The notes under the pieces are model-generated. The model saw nothing but the letters and a program-made list of their open reading frames with translations. It had not been told where the DNA came from and ran no database searches. 6,340 bases of DNA. Source: Lachnospiraceae bacterium. GTDB taxonomy: Bacteria > Bacillota_A > Clostridia > Lachnospirales > Lachnospiraceae. The position numbers and the translations under genes are program-made. The stretch spans positions 1 to 6,340 of the forward strand of contig JAFRYJ010000217.1 of NCBI GenBank assembly GCA_017437705.1, read 5' to 3'. Within the stretch, counting starts at the first letter, position 1. Each line of letters begins with the position of its first letter. Below are positions 1 through 4,971 of this stretch, in pieces.

Positions 1-692
1 TCGACGACACGGTATGGTACGGCACCATCTCCAAGATCGACACGGACAGCAACACGAACGAAAACAATAATAATTACGATTATTACGAATACGGCATGAG
101 CCAGGGAGAAGGCTCCTCCAGCTATCCTTTCTATGTTGAGGTGGAGGATCCCGAAGGCCTCATGATGGGACAGCATGTATACATGGAGCAGGATCTGGGC
201 CAGGGCGCCGCAAGGACAGGCATCTGGCTGATGTCCGGCTACCTGATGCAGGAGGACGGCGACTACTATGTATGGGCTGAGGACGGAGACCGCCTTGAAA
301 AGAGGAAGGTGACCGTGGGCGAGTACGACGAGATGACGGACGAGTACCAGATCCTCGAAGGCCTTTCCGGCTCTGACAGGATCGCGTGGCCCGAGAGCGA
401 CCTTAAGGAAGGCATGCACACCACCGACGATTACAGCGATGTCTATCCCGAGGATTACCAGCCGCCCGAAGATTCCGACGGCGGCAATGAGTATTACGAC
501 GGCGAAGAGAACTTCGAAAGCGGCGAATACTACGACGGTATGGAATATCCCGACGACTTTAACGGAGAAGATTACGCCGTGCCCGAGGACGGCGGCGAAG
601 TCTTCAACGGAGCGGACGTGCCGGGAAACGAAGGCGGGAGCTACGAGGAAAAGCCGCAGATACAGACCGTACAGGAGAGCATGGGACAATGA
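1..692 (+). CDS. HlyD/MacA-family ABC exporter adaptor, C-terminal part (5'-truncated by window)
   Basis: The reading frame is open from base 3 (bases 1-2 belong to an earlier codon) to TGA at 690-692, giving 229 visible residues; the true start lies upstream. The first ~140 residues resemble the end of the second adaptor at 1371-3077: a YGTIS segment matches YEGSIT, SYPFYVEVEDPEGLMMG matches YYPFVAVIEDSEGLMAG, and both continue with a strand ending in LEKRKVTVG / LKKRYIKTG and a LEGLSGSDRIAWP / ISGLTTDDAIAFP segment. This is the beta-barrel and membrane-proximal part of a periplasmic-adaptor-like protein, which in a monoderm would lie outside the membrane and hold the permease and substrate. 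From about base 417 a 91-residue tail follows, very rich in Asp, Glu, Gly and Tyr (10 Tyr, one Lys, no Arg) with two EYYDG motifs; it is absent from the second adaptor. The stop overlaps the ATPase start (ATGA), so the two are coupled. Family call is firm; the substrate is unknown. Confidence 0.85.
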   Translation, partial: DDTVWYGTISKIDTDSNTNENNNNYDYYEYGMSQGEGSSSYPFYVEVEDPEGLMMGQHVYMEQDLGQGAARTGIWLMSGYLMQEDGDYYVWAEDGDRLEKRKVTVGEYDEMTDEYQILEGLSGSDRIAWPESDLKEGMHTTDDYSDVYPEDYQPPEDSDGGNEYYDGEENFESGEYYDGMEYPDDFNGEDYAVPEDGGEVFNGADVPGNEGGSYEEKPQIQTVQESMGQ

Positions 693-1378
693 TCATAGAG
701 CTTAAGCATATCTACAAGGATTATGTGAACGACAGGATGGTCACGCCGGTGCTGAAGGACATCAACCTGACGGTGGAGAAGGGCGATTACCTCGCCATAA
801 TGGGTCCCTCCGGATCCGGCAAGACCACTCTTATGAATATAATCGGCTGCCTGGATACGCCCACCTCCGGGGAATATGTGCTGGACGGCACCGAGGTCAG
901 CGATAAGAGCACAGACGAGGTGCTGTCGGACCTCAGGCTCAAAAAGCTGGGCTTCGTTTTCCAGACCTTCAACCTGCTTTCCAATACATCATCCATGGAA
1001 AACGTGGAGCTGCCCCTTATTTATGCGGGAGTTCCCAAAGCCGAAAGGAAAAGGAGGGCAGCGGAGGCCCTTAAGCGCATGGGACTGGACGACAAGACCA
1101 GCAACAATCCCGGAGAGCTTTCCGGCGGGCAGAAGCAGAGGGTGGCCATAGCCAGGGCCATCATCAACGATCCGGCCATACTGCTGGCGGACGAGCCCAC
1201 CGGCGCGCTGGATTCGGCATCGGGCGAAGCAGTAATGGAGCTTTTTAAAGAGCTGAACGACGAGGGCGTCACCGTCATCATGATCACTCATGATGCGGGC
1301 ATAGCCGCCCACGCGAAGCATATAGTATACCTGAAGGACGGCAGGATAGAGTCCCGGGGAGGTGATGCTGATGAATAA
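689..1378 (+). CDS. ABC transporter ATP-binding protein, MacB/LolD/YknY type
   Basis: A 229-residue cytoplasmic nucleotide-binding subunit that hydrolyses ATP to power the permease encoded at 3090-4385. All catalytic motifs are present: Walker A GPSGSGKT at residues 39-46, Q-loop Gln92, signature LSGGQ at 144-148, Walker B ILLADEP at 164-170 with catalytic Glu169, D-loop ALDS at 173-176 and switch His201 in MITHD. The GCLDTPTSGEY segment after Walker A and the length of about 230 residues are typical of the LolD/MacB-N/YknY branch, which works with permeases having four membrane segments. The ATG start at 689 overlaps the previous stop (ATGA at 689-692), so it is probably translated by coupling. 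The 3' end overlaps the next start by 8 bases. The protein looks intact and functional. Known relatives export lipoproteins, peptides or macrolides, or protect against toxic peptides; nothing in the ATPase alone identifies the cargo. Confidence 0.95.
   Translation: MIIELKHIYKDYVNDRMVTPVLKDINLTVEKGDYLAIMGPSGSGKTTLMNIIGCLDTPTSGEYVLDGTEVSDKSTDEVLSDLRLKKLGFVFQTFNLLSNTSSMENVELPLIYAGVPKAERKRRAAEALKRMGLDDKTSNNPGELSGGQKQRVAIARAIINDPAILLADEPTGALDSASGEAVMELFKELNDEGVTVIMITHDAGIAAHAKHIVYLKDGRIESRGGDADE
1357..1366 (+). promoter_or_regulatory. Ribosome binding site that fixes the start of the second adaptor
   Basis: GGGAGGTGAT lies inside the end of the ATPase gene. Its GGAGG core (1358-1362) is 8 bases before ATG at 1371, an ideal spacing. 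The in-frame GTG at 1362 and ATG at 1365 overlap or abut the Shine-Dalgarno core and cannot use it, so 1371 is the preferred start. Confidence 0.8.
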
Positions 1379-3077
1379 AAAGCTTAAGACCGGCATCATA
1401 ACGGCACTGTGTCTTCTCCTGGCCGCAGGCGGCATAGCCTTCGCTGCGGTAAGAGGGGCGGGCGGCGGCACCGTGGACGTGTATCCGGTGGCTATGCTGG
1501 CGGATTATTACGGCTACGGCGGATCCGAGACGGAAGGCAGCATCTTTACGAGAAATATCCAGCAGGTATACCTGGACAGCTCCGGCAGGGTGGCGGAGAT
1601 ATATGTAAGGGAAGGACAGCAGGTGAAGATAGGCGATAAGCTGTTCTCCTACGATACCACCCTTCTGGAGATAGAATACGAGGATAAAAGGCTGGAGGTG
1701 GAGAAGATAAAGCTCCGCATCCAGAAGGCTCAGAACGAGATATACAGATTAAGGCACGGCGGCTACGGCGGCGGCGGAAAAGCCGAAGTAAGAAGATATC
1801 TGGTGGGAGCCGGTACCGGGGACGAGCTGGGCTACGATACCGAGATCACTGAGACGGATGACGGCTATACAATAACCTGCGGCAGGAATGACGTCGTTAC
1901 GAAGGGCCTGGTGTACAGGCTGATGGGCTACAACAGTGAAGGAACGGAGAGGACCGGCGAACCCATCACCGTTAAATTCGTAATGGGATATATTACAGCG
2001 GTCATCGACGGATCGTCACTTTCCCTTCCCGGCAGTGATGCCGTCGACACGCCCATCAGGGATTTCATCTTCAACGAAGGGAAAATGAACGAAAAGGAAA
2101 AGGAGACCGAGACGGAAACCGAGACTGAAACAGAGACCGAGACTGAGACGGAAACCGAGACTGAGACGGAAACGGAAACCGAGACCGAGACGGAAACGGA
2201 GACCGAATCGGAAACAGAGACCGAAACGGAGACCGAATCGGAGACCGAGACGGAAACAGAAACAGAGACAGAGAGCGAATCGGAAACAGAGCCGGAATCA
2301 GAGGATGAACCGGAGTCGGAAGACGAGCCCGAGCCCTATCCCGGACCCAGCCCGGAGGAGATCCAGGAGCAGATCAACGCCCTCAACAAGGAGATCGCCG
2401 AGGATACGCTGAAACAGCGTCAGGCTGAGATCGACCTGAAGAAGGCGGAGAAGAAGCTGGACAACGCCACCGTATTAAGCACGGTGAACGGCACCGTAAG
2501 GCAGCTGAACGACCCGGATAATCCGGACGGATCGCCTTTTATCATCGTATCCGGCGAGGGCGGCGTATATGTAAGGGCTTATCTTGACGAGTATACGATG
2601 CTCAAAATGAAGCCCGGCGATACGGTGAACATCACTTCCTGGAATACGGGCGGCATGTACGAGGGCAGCATCACGGAGATAAGCGATATCCCAGATGAAA
2701 ATTATCAGAACTGGTACGGCGGTTCGAACGCATCCTATTATCCCTTTGTCGCCGTTATCGAAGACAGCGAGGGACTGATGGCCGGCGAGTACGTTTCCGT
2801 CAGCGCGGGGAAGGATCCCGGCAGTTATGACAGCACCCTCTGCATCATGAAGGCGTTTATAAGGGACGACGAACAGGGCAGCTATGTGATGGCCGACGAA
2901 AAGGGCGTCCTTAAGAAGAGATACATAAAGACCGGCAAGACCTACTACGGTTATGCAACAGAGATAATCAGCGGGCTGACCACGGATGATGCCATAGCCT
3001 TCCCCTACGGCAAGAAGGTAAAGGAGGGCGCTAAGACCGTGCTTCAGGAAGATCTGTCAGCCATATACGGCTATTAA
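1371..3077 (+). CDS. HlyD/MacA-family exporter adaptor with a Glu-Thr repeat inserted in its coiled-coil hairpin
   Basis: A 568-residue membrane-anchored adaptor expected to work outside the cytoplasmic membrane with the neighbouring ATPase and permease. Order: N-terminal signal anchor (about residues 8-27, after MNKK); first lipoyl-like half (72-98, GRVAEIYVREGQQVKIGDKL); first coiled-coil helix (99-130); a Gly-rich link; a region of unknown fold (about 137-240); 31 Glu-Thr/Ser dipeptides (245-306); an acidic Pro-rich stretch to about 328; second coiled-coil helix (329-364); second lipoyl-like half (VLSTVNGTVRQL, 368-379); beta-barrel and membrane-proximal domains to the end. The helices are therefore separated by roughly 200 residues, where ordinary adaptors have a short turn or helical hairpin. 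YknX/MacA relatives are usually near 380 residues, so the extra length is mostly this insert. There is no lipobox Cys at a usable position. It overlaps the ATPase gene by 8 bases and ends 12 bases before the permease start. The family is secure; the role of the insert is unknown. Confidence 0.9.
   Translation: MNKKLKTGIITALCLLLAAGGIAFAAVRGAGGGTVDVYPVAMLADYYGYGGSETEGSIFTRNIQQVYLDSSGRVAEIYVREGQQVKIGDKLFSYDTTLLEIEYEDKRLEVEKIKLRIQKAQNEIYRLRHGGYGGGGKAEVRRYLVGAGTGDELGYDTEITETDDGYTITCGRNDVVTKGLVYRLMGYNSEGTERTGEPITVKFVMGYITAVIDGSSLSLPGSDAVDTPIRDFIFNEGKMNEKEKETETETETETETETETETETETETETETETETETESETETETETESETETETETETESESETEPESEDEPESEDEPEPYPGPSPEEIQEQINALNKEIAEDTLKQRQAEIDLKKAEKKLDNATVLSTVNGTVRQLNDPDNPDGSPFIIVSGEGGVYVRAYLDEYTMLKMKPGDTVNITSWNTGGMYEGSITEISDIPDENYQNWYGGSNASYYPFVAVIEDSEGLMAGEYVSVSAGKDPGSYDSTLCIMKAFIRDDEQGSYVMADEKGVLKKRYIKTGKTYYGYATEIISGLTTDDAIAFPYGKKVKEGAKTVLQEDLSAIYGY
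2103..2288 (+). repeat. Coding 6-bp repeat, 31 Glu-Thr/Ser dipeptides
   Basis: Sixty-two codons alternate Glu with Thr (27 times) or Ser (4 times) without interruption. Both Glu codons and all four Thr codons are used in irregular order, so the DNA repeat is much less perfect than the peptide repeat. It is flanked by EKEK upstream and by an acidic E/P/S/D stretch downstream (about 2289-2336). Confidence 0.97.
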
Positions 3078-3089
3078 GGGAGGCGCATT

Positions 3090-4385
3090 ATGTTAGAGAA
3101 TATCAAAATGGCCTTCCGGGGCATACGTACCCACAAGCTGAGGGCGGCGCTCACGATGCTGGGCGTCATCATAGGTATTGCGGCCATTATAGCGATCGTG
3201 TCGTCCATCAAGGGGACCAACGAGCAGATAAAGCAGAACCTGGTGGGCTCCGGAAACAATGCGGTGGACGTGCCGCTGTCCATGGGCGGTTACCAGTATG
3301 ATGTCGAGGGATACGGCATGCCGAAGGGCATAAGCCCAGTAAGCCGGGAGACACTGGATAAGATACTGGCACTGGATTCCGTGGAGAACGTATCGCTTTA
3401 TACCAGAAGGAATTATCAGAGCGACATCTTCTACAACGGCGAGAGGGCCGAGGGCTGCACAGTGTACGGCGTCGATACGCAGTATTTCTCCGTGGCTGGC
3501 CTCTGCGTAAAGGAAGGCCGCCTGTTCTCCGAATCGGACATGAAGAGGAACATGAAGGTGGCTGTCCTTGATACGGCCATGGCCAAGAACCTTTTCGGCA
3601 CCGACGATCCCCTGGGCAAGGTGATCGATATCAAGGGCGAGCCCTTTACGGTGATCGGTGTGGTCAAGAAGATCTCGGACTTCGAACCGACCATCGAAAC
3701 GATCCAGGACTATCAGATGTATATGCAGGACGGCACCGCGACCATTTACATCACAAAGGCAGCATGGCCTATCGTTTTCTACTATGATGAGCCGGAGAAC
3801 GTGCTGGTAAAGGCTAAAAGCACCGAGGATATGACATCCGCCGGCAAGGATACCCAGGACATTCTGAATGCCACCATCAGCGGGACGCAGCAGCAGGGCG
3901 GCTCTCAGGGCGAAGGACAGGGCGCAGAGACCATGTCCGTAAAGTACAAGGCCATGGACGTGCTGGAAACTGCGGCCAAGCTGCAGGAGACGTCCAGAGC
4001 CACCAACTATCTGCTGATAGCCGTTGCGGCCATATCGCTGCTGGTAGGCGCCATCGGCGTTGCCAACATCATGCTGGTGTCCGTTACGGAGCGTACAACG
4101 GAGATAGGCCTTAAAAAGGCCCTGGGAGCCAGGAAGAAGACGATACGCGGGCAGTTCCTTACGGAGGCGGTGGTACTGACAGCCATTGGCGGAATACTGG
4201 GAGTCATCACCGGCATCATCGTTGCAAAGGTGATGTCCGTGGTGATGGGTATGAACATGGCCCTTGACATCCCCTGGATGATACTGGCGCTGGTGATCTC
4301 CATGGCGGTAGGTATAGCGGCAGGCATCGGGCCTGCCATCAAGGCGTCGAACCTGAACCCCATCGAGGCGCTGAGGAGGGAATAA
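3090..4385 (+). CDS. ABC transporter permease, MacB/FtsX family (YknZ-like)
   Basis: A 431-residue integral membrane subunit of the exporter. Visible layout: membrane segment 1 at about 20-40, preceded by the family-typical LRAALTMLGVIIG; a large extracytoplasmic MacB-PCD-like domain at about 45-300; then three membrane segments at about 307-331, 357-380 and 394-414. The motif ERTTEIGLKKALGARKKTI (334-352), just after segment 2, is the cytoplasmic loop characteristic of MacB/LolC/FtsX permeases that contacts the ATPase. The protein ends with the typical NLNPIEALRRE. Within the outer domain a Gln/Gly-rich stretch (about 266-280, with QQQGG and GEGQG) is probably a flexible linker. GGGAGG at 3078-3083, 6 bases before ATG, supports this start. 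Separate ATPase and permease genes are as in YknYZ rather than the fused MacB. No frameshift or missing motif is seen. It is the last gene of the exporter operon; the next strong terminator is about 450 bases downstream, beyond the repeat array. Confidence 0.93.
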   Translation: MLENIKMAFRGIRTHKLRAALTMLGVIIGIAAIIAIVSSIKGTNEQIKQNLVGSGNNAVDVPLSMGGYQYDVEGYGMPKGISPVSRETLDKILALDSVENVSLYTRRNYQSDIFYNGERAEGCTVYGVDTQYFSVAGLCVKEGRLFSESDMKRNMKVAVLDTAMAKNLFGTDDPLGKVIDIKGEPFTVIGVVKKISDFEPTIETIQDYQMYMQDGTATIYITKAAWPIVFYYDEPENVLVKAKSTEDMTSAGKDTQDILNATISGTQQQGGSQGEGQGAETMSVKYKAMDVLETAAKLQETSRATNYLLIAVAAISLLVGAIGVANIMLVSVTERTTEIGLKKALGARKKTIRGQFLTEAVVLTAIGGILGVITGIIVAKVMSVVMGMNMALDIPWMILALVISMAVGIAAGIGPAIKASNLNPIEALRRE

Positions 4386-4390
4386 TTATA

Positions 4391-4490
4391 GCAAAATTCC
4401 TCATCTTACTCTCGGGTCCTTCGGACATGTTCGTGCGATGAGGAATTTTGCATTGGTGGGACCATACTCCAGGACCATGCGGACAAATAA
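4391..4490. repeat. Repeat unit 1, perfect 15-bp hairpin
   Basis: The arms 4391-4405 (GCAAAATTCCTCATC) and 4437-4451 are perfect reverse complements with a 31-base loop. Inside the loop GTCC-TTC-GGAC (4416-4426) forms a small apical stem. The tail TTGGTGGGACC to GGACAAATAA leads into the next unit. Confidence 0.88.
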
Positions 4491-4534
4491 GCAAAACAGC
4501 TGCACTCGCACTCTCGGACCCTTCGGACAAATAA
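4491..4534. repeat. Shortened repeat unit (left arm and partial loop only)
   Basis: It begins GCAAAACAGCTGCACTCGCA, runs through TCTCGGACCCTTC and then jumps to GGACAAATAA, the sequence that ends unit 1. The right arm is missing. Bases 4481-4524 and 4525-4568 form a 44-bp tandem direct repeat with two mismatches, consistent with an internal deletion or slippage between short GGAC repeats. Confidence 0.8.
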
Positions 4535-4637
4535 GCAAAATAGCTGCACTTGCACTCTCGGACCCTTCGGGCATGTTCGTGCAAGTGCAGTATTTTGCTT
4601 TGGCGGGACTGTATTCCAAGGTCCGTTGGAGAAACAG
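4535..4637. repeat. Repeat unit 2, 20-bp hairpin with one bulge
   Basis: The left arm 4535-4555 pairs with 4579-4598: GCAAAATA with TATTTTGC, and CTGCACTTGCAC with GTGCAAGTGCAG, with a single unpaired G at 4543. The loop holds an apical stem CCC-TTC-GGG (4563-4571). A second weaker stem joins GGAC (4606-4609) to GTCC (4621-4624). Confidence 0.88.
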
Positions 4638-4740
4638 GTAAAACAGCTGTGCTCTTACCTCCGGGTTTTTCGAGAATGTTCGTGCGAGTGCAGTATTTTG
4701 CTTTAGCGGGACCGGTTTCCCGTGTCCGTTGGGTATAATT
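4638..4740. repeat. Repeat unit 3, degenerate left arm
   Basis: The right half (ATGTTCGTGCGAGTGCAGTA and on through TTTTGCTTTAGCGGGAC) matches unit 2 closely, but the left arm GTAAAACAGCTGTGCTCTTAC has drifted and no longer pairs well. The apical stem remains possible as TTT-TTC-GAG (4666-4674) through two G-U pairs and one U-A pair. The second stem is stronger here: GGACCGG (4709-4715) with CCG (4720-4722) and GTCC (4724-4727), one bulge. Confidence 0.75.
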
Positions 4741-4799
4741 GTGCGATGAGGAATTTTGCTTTGGCGGGACGTGTGATGTGTGGTTTTCCGCCAACACGT
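4741..4799. repeat. Repeat unit 4, right half only
   Basis: GTGCGATGAGGAATTTTGC plus TTTGGCGGGAC (4741-4770) copies 4433-4462 of unit 1 with two mismatches, but no left arm precedes it. The tail can form ACGTGT (4769-4774) with ACACGT (4794-4799). Confidence 0.7.
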
Positions 4800-4830
4800 T
4801 TACCCTGTAAATCAGAATAAAAGACAGAAT

Positions 4831-4863
4831 AAAAAGCAGTCGGTATGATGCCGACTGTTTTTC
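4831..4863 (+). terminator. Rho-independent terminator, likely bidirectional
   Basis: CAGTCGG (4837-4843) pairs with CCGACTG (4851-4857) around a 7-base loop, followed by TTTTT (4858-4862). An AAAAA run precedes the stem, so the same structure ends in a T-run on the opposite strand. It closes the exporter operon plus the repeat array and insulates the reductase gene. Confidence 0.9.
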
Positions 4864-4865
4864 TG

Positions 4866-4874
4866 TGATATAAT
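4866..4874 (+). promoter_or_regulatory. Extended -10 promoter for the reductase gene
   Basis: TGATATAAT is a perfect extended -10 (TG-N-TATAAT, core 4869-4874) just past the terminator. No convincing -35 is visible at the 17-bp position, which falls in the terminator stem; extended -10 promoters can work without one. Transcription would begin near 4881, leaving a leader of about 90 bases. Confidence 0.6.
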
Positions 4875-4879
4875 CTTTT

Positions 4880-4922
4880 CAGTGATATATTCAGAGATAT
4901 AACGATCCCCGCCTGCGGCGGG
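4880..4922 (+). promoter_or_regulatory. Reductase leader: tandem CAGNGATATA repeat and GC-rich hairpin
   Basis: CAGTGATATATT (4880-4891) is followed directly by CAGAGATATAAC (4892-4903), a 12-bp imperfect tandem repeat next to the predicted transcription start. CCCGCC-TGC-GGCGGG (4908-4922) then forms a 6-bp stem with a 3-base loop. The hairpin has no T-run, so it is not a terminator. A role as operator or mRNA-stabilising stem is only a guess. Confidence 0.4.
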
Positions 4923-4971
4923 AATGCATATAAATGCTGCGGGACATCCGGAGCAGGAATAGGAAACGGGC

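Larger units (their letters stand above)
4391..4799. repeat. Array of ~103-bp hairpin-forming repeat units between operons
   Basis: This gene-free stretch holds three fuller units, one shortened unit and one 5'-lacking unit. A full unit has a left arm beginning GCAAAA, an apical region with TCTCGG...TTCGG...ATGTTCGTGC, a complementary right arm ending ATTTTGC, then TTGGCGGGAC and a second small GGAC/GTCC stem. Corresponding positions in units 2 and 3 are exactly 103 bases apart. No open frame here resembles a known protein. The array lies directly after the permease stop and before the terminator at 4831-4863, so it would be transcribed as a long structured 3' UTR unless it has its own promoter. 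It could also be a dispersed palindromic element (REP/MITE-like); the window alone cannot decide. Confidence 0.85.

Noticed and set aside
1362..1373. GTG at 1362 or ATG at 1365 as the start of the second adaptor
   Set aside because: Both overlap or touch the GGAGG core; ATG at 1371 has the correct 8-base spacing.
989..1471. Long minus-strand open frame over the ATPase gene
   Set aside because: It is antisense to a fully conserved ABC ATPase and has no family features; it results from the codon bias of the real gene.
2103..2288. E-T repeat as a sequencing or assembly artefact
   Set aside because: The frame stays open throughout, codons are heterogeneous, and the second coiled-coil helix and lipoyl half resume in frame afterwards.
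4734..4739. TATAAT within unit 3 as a promoter
   Set aside because: No -35-like hexamer at 16-18 bp, no TG extension, and nothing coding starts downstream before the terminator.
4391..4770. CRISPR array
   Set aside because: The units are about 103 bp, themselves palindromic and similar across their full length; there are no short identical repeats with unique spacers and no cas gene in the window.
4339..4797. A 152-codon open frame on the minus strand, with shorter overlapping frames on both strands, across the array
   Set aside because: The peptides repeat only because the DNA repeats, they are Cys/His/Ser-rich with no recognisable family, one runs into the permease gene antisense, and no good ribosome binding site was seen. 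These are likely spurious frames in palindromic DNA.
4908..4922. GC-rich hairpin as a terminator
   Set aside because: It is followed by AATGCATATAAATGC and not by a T-run, and it lies in the leader of an apparently expressed gene.
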